Assembly: GCA_013397795.1 (NCBI GenBank)
Contig: VZTJ01005702.1
Coordinates: 570,925 to 634,924, forward strand
DNA from: Orthonyx spaldingii
Lineage: Eukaryota; Chordata; Aves; Passeriformes; Orthonychidae
Reading direction: 5' to 3'
Length of the DNA: 64,000 bases
Position numbers and translations under genes: made by a program. The notes under the pieces are model-generated. The model was not told where the DNA came from. It saw only the letters and a program-made list of their open reading frames with translations, and did not search any database. Each line of letters begins with the position of its first letter. Position 1 is the stretch's first letter. Positions 12,201 to 27,200 of the stretch are shown one piece after another.

Positions 12201-15200
12201 CGTTTTACATGCATGTGCATTTATATTTTATTTTGAAAAGTGAACAAAGATTCAGAGTGTTTTGATATGAAAACTTTTTGGCCTCAGTCTGCCTCAGCAT
12301 AAGAATTCTGTAGGAGTTTCTTTACAAAAGGATTTTTTTCTTTGCTAACACAAGACAAACAGATCTGGAAACCAAAGTACTGAGCAACGATGCTTCAACT
12401 TCACATTTCTATCTTGCTTTTGTATATTTTTCAATAATTACTTGTATAACTTCTTAGAAATATGAAGTATATCTTGTTTAGTGTGTATAGTAGTACTGAT
12501 TTCTTACTGACTGCATTTTCAGAAGTGTCAAAGATGTGCATGAAGTTGAGTTTTGTTAGAGTGTAGATCTTTGCAAATGTTTTCAGAAAAGCATCTGTAA
12601 CTGCTGGAAAAGTCTTGTTCAAAATTCACTGGCTTAAGCCTCATTTTCTCTCTGGACTCTAGATTTAATTTTAGTATCACAGAAGGATTTGGGCTGGAAG
12701 GGACCTTTAAAGATGATGTAGTCCAACCCCTGCCATGGATGCTATGGTGAGGGTAAGAGTGTTAGAGATCTGTGTAAGGCACGTGATTTCTCACAATGCT
12801 ATGAACATTAACAAATTTCAAAGACTCCTGCACTGCAGAAGAGAAACAATGTCTTCAATTTTGTGTATTTGTTTGTTTATAGAAAATGGAATAATCAAAA
12901 CAGACAAGGTATTTGAAGTAATGCTGGCTACAGACCGTTGCCACTATGCAAAATACAACCCTTACATGGACTCTCCACAGTCTATAGGTAAGAGCATGTT
13001 GCAAAAGTGATTGAGATTGTTTTCATTTGTGTAACTGTGACTGCTTTGTCCTTTATGCCTTAAGAATGTGAAACAATTTTCTTTTAATTTGGACGGTTGT
13101 TTAGTTATTCATCAGTTTATTGGATACCTTTTAACTAAGTTTCAGTTGGAATGCAGTTGGCATATTTGGATACATGCAGATACATTTGGATACAGGTAGA
13201 GAGGTTTATTTCAGCCAATATTAATATGTGTAAATATGTGTTTATTTTTCAAACCCCAGCAATTTGTGATGGTGCAGCTGATGTAATACTTAAAAATAAT
13301 TTGCATCCAGTTTATGATAGAAACAGTCTCTATCTTTACAGAAATTATTTAATTAGGACCAATGCAAAGTTTCTTAAACCATTATTTAAAATGTTTAAAA
13401 ATAGGCTTTGAATGGGAAGGTCTGCTGATAGGACAGTTGTTTCCCATCCAGGCCCCAGTTTTAATCTTTCCAAGACAAGAGAATGAACTATGTAAATATA
13501 CTAATTTCTTTTTTCTTGATCTACTCTGTGCTTTTAATAGTATGTGGTGAGTGAATTTTATTAGGATTTTGTTAGTTGTATAGGAAAATTAAAAAATATT
13601 TTAAGATACATACTCAAGGGCTTATGTATCTTTACCAAAACAAATATAGGTGAGTGTTCCTCCCATTCTTACAGACGTTTGTTCTCATTTGCTCTTTACA
13701 AACTACACGAGTTTGTTCTCCAGATGTTCTATGGTTGCCACCACATGAAACTGAAACTAACAAATTCAGGTTTTTACATAGGGGCTGAGTGAAAAAGGAA
13801 TTACATTTTTCTGGGAGACATTACTCTTCTGAATTAAACATGCTTGATCAATATGTGATATTCATTCAATGTATAGTGACAAAATGGAGATTGAGATCCA
13901 GGATAAAACCTTTTTTTTTTTTTCTGTGCAGAGTTGACACAGCGTAGCTTTCAGCTGGTGTAACCATAACCATAACTCGCTTCTGACATAGAGTACCTGT
14001 GTAATTATGGTGTGGATGTTGTACCCTGAATGAGGGTGACAATGAAGGTGTTGTATTTTACAGTCAAGGTAATAAAGATTGTAAGGTTGCTGTCTGAACA
14101 ACAGTGAACATCTTCCATTCTCTTGTTTTACAGGTTTCCAAGCAACAATCAGTGCTCCACATATGGTAAGCTTTAAACAGAGGTGATTAGTATAGTTGAT
14201 TTTAGAAAAATCCAGATGCTTTTGAAATAAAATAGTTACCCTAGTAAATTTAATGAGCAGTTGTTTGCAGTGACACTGTTGTGAACTGCCTCCTGGGAGG
14301 GAGTAGAAAAGATTGATCAAGATTTTTCTTGCAGAGGTACAGTAATAAGATGAAGGATAGTGGGCAAAAAAATGCAAAACTGGAAATTCTGATTAGTTTC
14401 TAGAATTAAAAAAAAACCACTTGGAGGGTAGTTAAGCACTGAAACAGGCTGTGCAGCTTGTGGAAATTCTGTTCTTTGATATACAAAGAAGCTGACTGAA
14501 CAGGGCTCTAAACAGCCTAATTTAAAATGCCCATGTATTGAAAGAGGACTGGATCGGAATATTTCCAGAGATCTTTCCAATGTAAATTACTCTGTAATTT
14601 ATAAAAATATAAGAATTCAGGAGTGGATGACAGTGATTTCTGTAGTACGATATTGCTGTAATGCCTTTAAATCTTTGGACAGGAAAAAAGAAACGTTGTA
14701 CTGAGTTGCAGATTTTTTTGCCAAGTGGTTTGAGACCAGGGTGAATGTTCCAGTAGGGATTTCAGTGCATACATCTAACCCAGATATAATTTTTCTGTGT
14801 TTCTTTATTTAAGATAAAAGGGTGAATACAAGTATATATTTTGTCTTTGCAATGTTTGGAAAGTGTCAAAACATAGTAAAAGTCTGCTTCTCTCGACTAA
14901 AAACTGTGTAGTTGGCTTAGAATTTACTTAGTTATCAGGAATTTTGTATAGAAATGTTAATGATATTATTCAAGAAAAGACAGAAAAAAGTACTGTTGCT
15001 AAAGGGAAAAATAAGTATTAATTATGCTTTAAAATTTTAAGTCCCTTAAATCATTATTTTTCCAATACTAGTAGTATATGAAGTGTTAGAGCAAAAAGGT
15101 AATATATCCTCTAAGCAAATATTAACAAGGAATGTTCTAACAGGGAATGTTCTAATTATTTCTGTTTTCTGGGATGGATTAAGCTGAAAGAGTGTGGTAA

Positions 15201-18200
15201 TGGCTATGTCTGAAATATTAAAGAGCAAATTGTTTTTTTAGTGTGCAGCCTAAACTTAGTTTGTGTACTGGTCTGCCACATAGGAAAGCAAAAGTCATCA
15301 AATGCATCATCACTGCATTTCATATGTGAGCTTGGCTATCTGTCTTTTTAAAAGACAACTTATTTTTCCTATTCTTCAATTCAGCAAGTGTGCAGGTAAT
15401 ACAGGAGGTAGTTTTAATAGCCTTGATAGTTCCTTGATGCTCTAAAGCTACCTGCTTCCTAGCTAGCGTTTGTCCTAGCTTGTTCCAATGCATATAGCAT
15501 AATGATAAGCTAAATTCTCTATTGGCCGTATACTGCCAGGATAGTAAGAGTCACCAGACCTGAGGAGAAATAAACTGATTCATAGTGTCTTTCCCAATAT
15601 ATAAATAAAGTCTGTGCTAGAAGTTTGAATGGTCAAATGAGGCTTTGTATATGGATGCTAACAAAAAAAAATACACTCATGAAATTTGTTGAAGCCAATG
15701 AAATAACAATGATTATATCATGTAGTTAACTTCTTCTCCCCCATTTTTTGTAATAGGAATTATTCTGAAATTTCTTACACAAATACTCAGGGCATTTCCC
15801 AAAATCTCTAAAGAAATAAACATATATTGAGTAAAACAGACACTAAAAATAATTTGAAATTTTCTCTCTCTGTCTTCTCTTAGCATGCATATGCACTTGA
15901 ACTTCTGTCTGATCAGTTACATGAAGGAGCCAAAGCACTTGATGTAGGATCTGGAAGTGGAATCCTTACAGCCTGCTTTTCACGAATGGTGAGTTATTTA
16001 CTTGAATCACTTGATCATCAGAACTACTTGAACTCCAGTGGAACTCTGAATTACAGGGCATAAAAAAGCATCCTTCATAGTGGATTGAAGTATATTATAC
16101 AGAAAATAATTTACTCTCCTGGGTGTGATTGGTACCCATTTCTTATGGTAGCTGATAGCAGATGTTCAAGCTAAATGGTTCACTAAACTGTGTAATGGGA
16201 CAGAAACTATCTAGCAAGGAAGTCTGGGGATTTTTTTTTAATGATTGCATTTTAGTTGTTGCTTTATATCTTGAAGTAAGATGATGTTTGTCTTGAACAG
16301 TTCAATTTTTGTTATCTTGTGTGGCTATGAATGTTCTCATTGTGGTAAATCGTAATGGATTCCTGCTATGATGAGAGCTTTGTGAGACGTAAAAGAATCC
16401 TATTTCCACAGGAAAATATCTCATATATATATGAATTGTCTTTGAATTTAATTGCTTTCTTGCTGTATTGCACAAGCATTACTATAAGTGTCCATTTCAC
16501 CTTTTATAAGTTAGATATTAATTCGTATTGTATGTCTTTGCCAAGTAACTTAATCTCAGTTGTGTTATTCAACCTGTACCTAAGGAATTTGCTGTGTTCT
16601 TCCCTATCCTACATTGGGAAAAAAAGATGAAAAATTTGGGTTTTAGTGGCTGTAGCTATAGTATTGTTAGACTGATTAGTAAAGAGAAATATAATCAGTT
16701 CTTCCTTCTCTGTTCCAGGGATTTATAATTGCTTTATGACTAGCAGAGACCTTCATTGAATTTCCAACTAGATTTTTTGTTTTGTCTTTCTGCAATGTTA
16801 ATTTGATATATGTGATACATAGGATAATTTCTCATTTTGGTTTCTTTGCTACTTAGTTTTCTGTTGTCAAGAAACAATCTGAGTATGCAATCACTTCTTT
16901 TTCCCTGTGTTAAGAATTAGCTAAGAATGTTTAGGACTGGGCAATGCACTTGCAAAAGTATTTAGGTTTCTAAGTGTTAGCTGCAAAATTAAAAAAAGAG
17001 TAGTTGAAATAAGTTAAAACTAAACTGCAATTCAGAGGAGATCTTAAATGGCACTTAACTTTCTGCCTATTATTTTTGGTCTGACTGTGTAGTCAATAAT
17101 CAAGTGCTAGTGTGGGAACCCCAATCCTACAAGCATTAAAACTTTTGTTCAAGCTGTGTGTATTTCTCACTGAAGTTAAGAATGCTAAAGGAATAGCCAT
17201 TTTCAATAGGACATGCTAATTGTGGTTGTACACGTTTTTCTACTAAAACAGCTGTGGAGAAGTCAGAATCAGCACAAAAAGGAAATCTCTTTCCAATTTT
17301 GCTGAAGTTAATCCCTCTATCTTTTTATTTCCATGTGAATGTCATGTGCCTCTTATCCTTCTTGGTGGTTTGCAGTGCAATGCCTTACAGACATGTGCAT
17401 TGTGAAAAATTTAGTAAATGCTTTCATTCTGCTTGTGTGATAGCATTGCTAACACTAACGAAAACTTGAAACAAGTATAGCGTGGGAATTAATGGTAGAG
17501 TGTTTTGCCAGCAACGTTCAGTTGGGGATGTGCTTTTTGCGACTATTCTGATGTTGCTTCTCAGTCTACTTGAGATCTAGAATTAGTAGCTCACATTTGT
17601 GGCACAAGTGCCTCAGTGCACATAGATGACAACTTTACTCTTATGAGGATAATCTCATTTGTGGTACCTCTGGGAAAGCTTTATGTTTATTAGACTAGTA
17701 AAGTATCTTTAAGATTGTTGTTTGGATTTTCATGTTAAACTTCTGTGATAAACTTATCTACATAGCTTGCAAAATTAAGTTTATTTACTTTTGAAGGTTG
17801 CTGGCAAATTAAATGAGTTACAGTTTTTATCCTGTGCGTACTGGATTTATGAAAAGAGAGGGGTATATTTTTATTCCTAACATGGAGATCCCAAAAATTG
17901 TGCAATCCTTCTGTTGTCTCAATTGCATGTGCTTCACAGTTCCAGGGTAATAGAGGTAACTGATGAGGACTCAAAAACAGCAATAATGGACTGTCACGTG
18001 TGGCAGGAGGTTCTCTTACTTTATCAGGCTATTTCATGCTCTGACCATTTTGTTAAATTTTTATTTCTGTGACATTACTATTTGGAATACACTGGATCTT
18101 TTACCAGCTTGTAGTACAACTGACTGCCAGGCATTCCTCCAAACAGCAACCCATGGCTGTCATAGTGAAAAGTTGCTCTGTGTCTTGCTTTTTTTCGAAG

Positions 18201-21200
18201 GCTGCGGTGGTGGTCTTCCACTCGAACAAGAAAAGCTAACACTGCTCTTTTAATATTTTTAACATAGCACTTGTTCATAATTTAAAAAAAAATTCCCCAG
18301 GATAACCAGTTACTAATTACTCATGTCTTAACAATGTTAAAATGTGAGATACAGAAATGTAAACAATGCGTTCAGATGTGTCCAAAGGCAGTTGTATGGC
18401 AACATGGGCTGCTGCTAGGACATACTCTGCCATTGTGTTCTTGGAGCTGGATCCTGTTAAAAGTGGTCAGTTTTTTTAAGATTTGGATTGGTTTTGAATA
18501 TTTTTTTCTGGACTAAAGACAAAATTCTGGAAGTAATACCTGTAATGGAGAAGTTTTTGTTAGTAAATCTTTTTTTCCCCCTCAGAATACAGAGATTATG
18601 TGACCTTTTTTGAGTTATGAGCTCTCAGAAGTTCCACTCTTGCTGTGGAGGAGAGCTGTAAATCTGAAAGTAAATTCATGAATGCAAGGATAAGTGGAAG
18701 GTAATTTGTCCCTGACTGGTAATTGCAGCATTTGCTTCTGGAAGAATAGGACTCTTAAGAACTTAGAATAAAAGGCATGATTTAATCCTTGAAGTAAGAT
18801 CTTCTCTAGAAAAACCTTACTATTTAGTAAGTTTTGCTCAGTGTGAAGGGAGATTAGTTTTAGTCTTAGTCTGTGAAGTTGTTACTTTCTATTGCAGGTA
18901 ATGAAACCAAACATGATCAAATTTAACTTCTAAAAATTCCAAGAGGAAATCTCCACTAACAATATAACACAACTGAATCATATCTCAAAAAGATGACTCT
19001 AACAAGTATTTATAAAACTGTGCAGACACAATTTAATTATCAGATGCTTCTAGCACTCAGGATTTGTAATTTCAAGGACTAGTTCTAATAACATTTGGAA
19101 AATATGTTTCCACTTTGCTGTTTTTGTTTCTGTTTTAGAGAACTGGGGTCAGGAAGTATAAGTACTCATTCTATAAATAAAACTAGCAGAAATTGTTCAA
19201 CTGTATATTTTTATTCCAGGTTGGTCCCAAAGGACAAGTTGTAGGAATTGATCATATCAAAGAACTAGTAGATGACTCAATAAATAATGTCAAAAAAGAC
19301 GATCCCACATTGCTGTCTTCAGGAAGAGTGAAACTGATTGGTGAGCATCAGACTGATATACTTACTAATTAAACTGATATTCTTTCTAGCAGCTGGTTGA
19401 AAATGACTGAATTGGATGTTATTAAAAGTTCGAATTTAAGAAGTTAAACTCAAGAAAAAAGAGCCAAATGAAAACTTTAAAATCCAAGTTAAGATTCTTT
19501 AGGCCTTTGACAAACAGTATCTTCACCTAGTTTTGAGAATATGACTTCTGATAATCTCAAAGAATATGTAATCATTCTACTAGAAAAGGGTAACAAGGAA
19601 ATGTTCTTTTGGTGAAAATACTTTACATGCTGAAAGTCTGTCATGTTAAATTTGTTATTTAGAATTGGGATTGAATTCACAACTCTTCTTGAATGAATAC
19701 CCTGTCATCTAAATTTTGGTGTTTTAACAAAGCCTTCAGACTTCTGGTAGAGTAGTTGAGAAAGCTGCATGCAAAGATTCAAGTGGAAAAAGTACTAGAT
19801 TGGCAGTATGCACCACTGAAGTTTATTTCACTTGTTTTTTTAAATTGACAGTAGTTGTATGTTAGGGAAATAATTAATTGACACCCAAGTAGTACATTCA
19901 GAGTTACCGAGAGGAAATAATGCCAAAATGGTACAAGGATAGCGAATCGTTTTAAATAATGGGTTTTGACTGAAAAAAAAAAAAGATTTTGGAAGATTTT
20001 TTGTTTGGTTTGGTTTTTCCTTTGTTTGGGTTTTTTTTGTTTGGTTATTGTTTGTTTGTTTTTCTTAGAAGATGCAAGGCTGGCAGGAGGAAAGTATCCT
20101 ATTCGTTAAGTTTAAAAAAGAAGTTGAAGGTCTGGATGTTTTTTGAGGCTTCTTACAAGAACACTTGGAAAAATTATTATTATGTGATGTTTAGCTCTTA
20201 GCGTAATTATCGTTTTGATTCTTGGTCTTTTCTTGTAAATGAGGGACTTTTCTAAATATGTTTTAAATATGTTTATCAACATGTACACATGTATAAAGTG
20301 CAATGTATCTCGCTAAGAACACGTCTCAGAACTTCTTGGAAAGGAAGTTAGACTGCTAGGGCTGTAGAGGGGAAATGAGGGAATCATTTCCATTGTTGCT
20401 GTACAAAAGCAGTTTTGACTTATGCTTCTGGTCATTCCTGAAAGAAACTCTGCTGTTCTTGTGAGTCTAGAATTCTAAGTAAACGTTATTATCTATATTA
20501 TTTTTGACTGTGTATCAGGACGACTAAGAGACTTTTGAATAGTTTTGTTAGAGGTACATTTTAAAAAAGTATGGATGGACAAATAACACTTCTGTGAATT
20601 TGGTGGAGAAGAATTGTTTCAGCTGTGCTGGATTCCTGGGAGCTCTTTGATGTAGAACAAGAATCCAGGCAGCTGTTTCTTTAAAACAAAAAGACAACAA
20701 CAGAAAACCCCACCCAAACAACCCCATCCCAAACACACAAATAAAAAACTTGTGAAAACCAGTTGACTGATGATGGGAACTATATGTAATAAGACCAGGT
20801 GTGTCAGTCACTGGCTTTTCACAGTATGCTTCAGACAGTCTACACTGCTTTGCCATACCTCACATATACTGTAACTACATTTCAGGAGCACCAAAATTAT
20901 TTTGAGGTGTCTCAGTAATAGAACTGCACTGAGAAGTTGGGAACAGGTATACTTGGATTAACATGTCTTTGTTAGTTTGTGGGTGTTTTGGCTTTCTTTT
21001 TGGTATAGCTTGATTTTTATTTTGTTTACTCTTAATATCAAGAGGAAGCCTTTGAGGTGAATCTCTCAAGTACTTCTACTTACCACACTTTGGCTCACAT
21101 AAGAGTACTCCTGGAAAGCACAAACTTTGATTCCTTTTGGATGAAACTAGACAAGATTATGTACTCCAAGAATCAACCAAATATGTTTGATATGTGGATA

Positions 21201-24200
21201 TTAAGACAGTAAGATCTAGGCTGAAGTGGTTATCCTGAAATGCATATGTTCCATGGACACCAGGTTCTCAGCAGAAACTTTTGCTGTACAGATCTGCTTC
21301 TATTGTACTGCACTATTTGCTGATGCAGCCATAGCCAGCGGGGATGAGGGATTCTAAATGACTGAGGGAAGTAATTTTCTTCTATTTCTGTGCTCATGCT
21401 ACAACTCTGTGTGAAACAGGTCTGCATAGAGGCACTGAAGGCTTCAGTACTGTGATCAACAGATCAGGTCTAGGTTCATAAACAAGCAACAGAATGTTTT
21501 TGTATCAAAAAGTCCTGACACTGCCTTTTTCCTCATCATGACCTGCCACCCACCACCATGGTTACTTCACTAACAGGCTGTGTGCAACTGGAGATGTGAG
21601 TGGGATAGGTGACATTATTCAGGATGTAAGCACAAACTGAAAATTTGGGCTGCTCTTTCTCCTTGGACTTTGAATAATATAATAATTTGAATGACATTGA
21701 ATACATGAATGCCAGCTTAACTATTTTTTAAATCTTCTGGATATCTAAAAGTGTGTTGCTGTTGTGGGTGGATATATTTCTTCTGTAACCATAAGAATTG
21801 TTCTGGATTTTAAAACGGAAGAGCCATGCTGTGCCTGATACATATGAAGGAGCATGATTTTTTTTTTTTCCCCTGGCTTGGATGTGTGCTGTTTTTGAAG
21901 ATGTTAGCTATTGATTCTTAGAGCAAAGGGGTTAGATGTTTTTGGGTCTATTTTACTGCTGTCAGTAAGGTGATAAGATGTGTAGAAGTCACATTCAGAC
22001 TTCTCTGGATAGTGCACTAAGGACATTTATGTCTTAGAATACATGTGTTCTTCAGAACTGACAGCAGTTTCTTTCACAGCTGCTACTTCAACATGGCAAT
22101 CACCTCTTTTGTCAGCAGTACTGGAGATCACTGCTTCTAAAGCCTGCTGCTGCACCGTGGGGAATGAGGGTCTGCCTCTCTGTATAACATAATTTGTAGC
22201 AGTATCTGTATGAATAAGCTAAAGAAGTCTTTCTCCATTGCCATCTCTGATGGAACAGCAGCTTAATACAGTAACGTATCATTGCTGCTTCTTTAGAAGA
22301 AGTGTACAGTGCTACTAAGACATATAAGTATAAATTATATACTTGACTGCATTGAGGTGGTTGTTCCAGTAGAACCCACTCTGGCAATCAGAGGGATTAT
22401 GCCTTGGAAATACTGAAACTCTCATTACTGATCTCTGTTGACAGCTGACTTAATGAAAATGGTGGTCAATAGGGATGAGTTCTCTCACCTGCATTGGAAC
22501 TGGTAGGGAACATAAATAGTATCTTTTCTAGGTGGACCATGTGTTTCCAAGAACTTTCATTATAAATCCATGCTTTCTAATTTCAGATGCTTCAATAAAA
22601 TTTAATATTTTTATAAGCATGTGTATGCACATATGAGGGTATTTTGTTGCATTTATTTTACAAATGTGTTTATTTTTTACATATAGATATGGGAAACCAG
22701 CTGTTTTCTCCAGTCCTTTTGAAAATGTTTTTAAAAAAAGTTTTCTTGCAGTGGGAGATGGACGAATGGGATATGCAGAAGAAGCTCCCTATGATGCGAT
22801 TCATGTTGGAGCTGCAGCCCCGGTTGTGCCCCAAGCAGTAAGCCTTTCTGTTTTGTGTGTGTGTTTCTGTAATATTGTAGCTGTAGAGAATGCTTTGCAT
22901 ACATCTATGTGTAAAACACTTGGTAGCTTGCACTGCTGGGAGTATCAGTGGGCAGTGTGGTATTACTGTATGGTGTGGGGTTTTCGTCTCTGTTATAGTT
23001 GGGCTTCCTGTTGGTTTGATAAAGCTGTATGTTCTAATAACTCTGCTCTAAATAAACATCTTTAAAAATGACATGTGTGCAACCCTCTATTACAACAACG
23101 AACTGGAGCATTTTATTTAATAGGATAATTTAATTTTATCAAACATTGAGTTACAAAAATTGTGTTTCCTGAGTTCCAAAGCACTTAGACTGTTGAAAGT
23201 AAAATGCTCAGCTGCAAATACAAACAGTACCATTTGTTTGTAGCTTTCAGAATGGATCTAGGGCAATTCTTACTAGAGAAGCTGAAGAGTAACTAGGGGC
23301 TTTAGAGTGTGCATACATGTAGTCCATTTTTGCAGATAAGATTTTTTTTTTCTCTTCTTTTCATCAGGCACATGGTAATACATAGCATGATTTTGATATG
23401 CTAGATGTCAGTTCAAGTTTTTAAATCTTACTGAGGGATAGTGAAAGACTGGACTTCAAAGTGCTATGGACAGATTGGACATTTCCAGACAATGACCAGT
23501 GCTGGGTTGTTTTTTTTTTTTTGCTTGATTTTTTTAAAGTTGGTTGTGTTTTTAGGGGATTTTTTTTTTGGAGGGGGTTTATTTGTTTGGCTTTTATTGT
23601 TTCGGGTTTCCTTTTTTGTGTGTGTGGGTGTGCAGGAGGGTGTTCCCAGCAAAGTGTTGACAGATGACAATTTAAAAAGTAATTGAAAGCTTATTAGTGA
23701 ATGAAACAGTTCTTAATTGTAACTTTTGTTAGCAGTGGGGATTAAGTTTTTTTTCATGACATCTGGGAAGTATGGAATTTTCCTTGAGACTACTGTGATT
23801 AGCCTCCTTTAACTATGAAAACAAAAAAACCCCAAGCATTTCTCATATACTCTGTTTAGTTGTCACTTATCTTACTAATATTCATATATTTTAGACTAGT
23901 TTCATAAAAGGCTGTTTCATTCACAGAATGAAAGAGGAGCTTTTGGCTAGTGAGCGTGTTGTAGATAAAATTATTCCAGGAAGAGAAATAATAAAAAGTC
24001 ACCAATCTCAAATCTTATCCTGAGGGCTTAAGTGGAGATCAGTTACCCCCAAAATTTTTGATGATGGGCCTGTAGTGATGCACAATAACTATTGAACAGT
24101 TAAAACAAACAGTTTAAAAAGATTGAATCTGCTGTAAAAATAATTTGTGACTTACATGTTTCCCCCACATATATAGAAAACAAAACTGCAACCAACCCAG

Positions 24201-27200
24201 TTAATTAAATTATTTTACTGTAATACCAGTTGTTGTACCATGTTGCTGTGATACTCTCATTTTCAGTGCACTTTTTATTTTTCCTAATGGAAGTAGTTGC
24301 CTACTTCATAAAAGTAGATAAATACATAATGGCAAAGCTGTTAATCTACTGTAACAAACTTTAGATCCAGCTTCTCTGATGTGGCTGGTTACATTCTAAT
24401 TTCTGTGTTGTGTTCTAGCTTATAGACCAGTTAAAACCTGGCGGAAGATTGATATTACCAGTTGGCCCTGCTGGGGGAAACCAGATGCTCGAACAGTATG
24501 ACAAACTAGAAGATGGCAGTGTCAAAATGAAGCCTCTGATGGGAGTGATATATGTGCCTTTAACAGATAAAGAGAAGCAGTGGTCCAGGTGGAAGTGATT
24601 TTCTGTTCCACTTACTTCTTCCACACACATGCAAGGTGAAAGGGTGTGAATTTTAAGCAGATAGACTGCAAGGCCTGCCTTTGCTGCTGTCATTGCTTTC
24701 TGCTCCTCCATACCATGAAAAGTGACTCAGTCTGCATTACTACATCACCCAAAGGAGGTTATGCTAAGTTTGAGTTAAATTAAAAGCAGAAGAAAAATAT
24801 TGCATGGGTTGCACTTTGTCTCTTTTGGACATGTTTTCTTTAGTGTTTGGTGTTTTGAAGATTCTTATTTGTCATTTTAAACACAGTATTTCCTAAGGTT
24901 AAACTTCACTTTTAATTAAATTTTTATAACTATTTTGCCCAACAATTAGGGTGAAGTGTAAAATTTTACGTAATAAATACTGTTTTGTCCTGTAAGTTAG
25001 TGGTAATTCGGTGTTCGTTTTTTATTTTTCTGAAATGCTACAAATGAAGAAGAATCTTTGCAAAATCCTTTGTGGAAAATGTAGATGATCTTGCAAGCAC
25101 TTTTCCTTTAACCCCCAAGTAGCAAAAAGTGGAGAAGATAATTCCTTCTTCTCTGAAGTATAAATGTAGTTGAGTAGTGTTCAGAAAATTTTCTCAGACA
25201 TGTTATTAGAAGTCTGTCATCAGTCTCTGATGGGGCAGTATTTGTGTTTGCCAATAAGGCAAGCTCTAAAGGCCTTTCTAGAGGTAGAAAACCTTCCAGC
25301 TTGCTGAATTGAACAGCCAGTAACATAGACTTAACAGAGCTGTCAGCTTAAGCCATGCTAGGCATTAGTATGAGAATGAACAAAGCAGCAGTGTTGTTTT
25401 GCTTCCTGGCAGAAAGTGCTTGTGAATGTATTAGTGGCATTAATGAAGTGCAGAGATGTGCATTGAGCTCTGAAAACAACTCTTGAGCTTTATAACCTAA
25501 ATTTAGATTTCTGGCCTTTTTCCCTTGATATTCTGAAGTATAGCTTGTGATTTGAATATGTGAATACTTAGTCTAACCAATCAAAACATACATAAAAAGT
25601 AAAAGTAATACAGTTTGCATACTGCTGCTTACTGAAGCCTCATTTCAGTGTTTCTTGGATTACTGTATAGCCACCACATACAAATTACTCTTAAAACAAC
25701 TTCAGTGAGATACTGCTTAGTTCAAAGTCTGTGAAGCGTGCTTGTTATTCAAATGCTTTGTATTTGTTATGCAAATGAATACTGTGGCCTCGAATATTGC
25801 CAGTATTCCCTCAGTGTGGTACTCAGGGGTTTCCTGCGTCTTGTAAGGCTTTGGAAGCTTTCCTTTGTGGTTGATTTCCTCCTCTGGCAAATGATTTATT
25901 TAAGTTTGGAGTCCATGCTTCGCTTGCCCTAAAAAAGAGAAATAGTCTTCTTAAGCCTTCCTTCTCTCAGGGAGGTTTTGTAGATTTTTCTGCATTTCCA
26001 CCTGATCTGATTATAGTAGCAACTGGATTTTTTTTTGGTAGCAGCAGTGTGTGCTCATAAGACACTTGAAGAAGGGTTTCTCGAATGATAGTGTTTATCC
26101 TTTGCCACTAGTGAAGGTGGGGTACTGTGTTAAGGACTAGAATTCTGAGTTTTTTGCATCTCTTCTGTGCAGTTTGGTATTTCATTGTGTCTGCTAGCTC
26201 GGGAAGAGCTAATAGTTTGTCTTTGGGCCTTCTTCAGTCGTGAATACTGTGGGGTTATTTTCCCCAGAAATTCTTATTTTCTGAAACAATTCTTGATTTA
26301 TTTTTAATTTAAGAATTTGCATTAGCGTTATCAGAAAATATAAGTGCTTAGCCTGAAGGGTTGATCTACAATGGCATAGAGGCTATGTCTTTCTACGTAC
26401 ATTTAAATTTGGTTCAGTCTTGGAACTCTGTTAAAGAAAATCTCAGAAGTCCACTGCTTGTAACATTTGGTATTTCTTTAATTGTCCTTTTTGTGATCAG
26501 AAGAAAATTCCCATTCCATATTCTAGGATAACTGTCAGTGCACTGCTGACCTTACAGGAGGTCATATATTTCTTTTTTTTTGTTTCTTCATGTTGGTGAC
26601 TATGAAGTTTGTGGTCAGCCAGCTGCTGCAAAGGAAATTCCTAATTATAAGTCAGCATTTGATATCTGTGCTGGCATCAAAGAAGAGGTGTTTTTTCTGC
26701 ATTTTCTAGATTTCAGTTTATCTTTTCTAAAATGTTCAAGATCTGTGAGTAGAGTTCAGATAGAGACTCCTTTGAAAAAGCATCTCTAAGTGTTTCTGTA
26801 ATAAAAATCTGTAGTGTATGGGAAACTAGTTGTTGTAAATCTCCAATTCATTAAACAATAATAATTTTAAGAGTAGCTTAATTCTGTGTGCTTAGTTTGT
26901 CATTCTTTTAGTTTACATTATGTGATTTCATTCCTAATGCAGGTAGCTCTTTCATCCCATTGAATGAAGAATTGATGTCCCTTCACAGAATACAATTGAT
27001 AGGCCAGCAGCATTTTCCTAGGCTAGCAGACCTTCCATTTGGCAGGAAAGAAGCTCTTTACATTTTTGCTGAGCCATTCATGTTTTGGAGAAGTTAGTAC
27101 AGTGCTTTAAGGGGGCTGCAAGGTGCTGTTGCAAAGCAGCACAACACTCCAAGTGGTGTTTGAAGTCAAACCTGCCTTCAGGTATTTTGTATCATGCTTC

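Larger units (their letters stand above)
223..12882 (+). other. PCMT1: PCMT1 intron 1 (12.66 kb)
   Basis: After the CpG-rich first 0.8 kb it is ordinary AT-rich intron. It holds a GT/CCG-rich imperfect repeat (375-476), a perfect hairpin (5265-5293), an ATT-type microsatellite (7326-7402), a long CR1 fragment (about 8110-8943) and a CR1 tail (12674-12738). I see no further exon with both good splice sites and a recognisable product. Confidence 0.9.

Noticed and set aside
13862..14377. 171-codon minus-strand open frame across PCMT1 exon 3
   Set aside because: It spans an intron-exon-intron region of PCMT1 on the opposite strand, with no recognisable similarity or start context.
23441..23686. 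Phe/Gly/Val-rich overlapping open frames on both strands
   Set aside because: Produced by a T/G-biased low-complexity stretch in PCMT1 intron 6.
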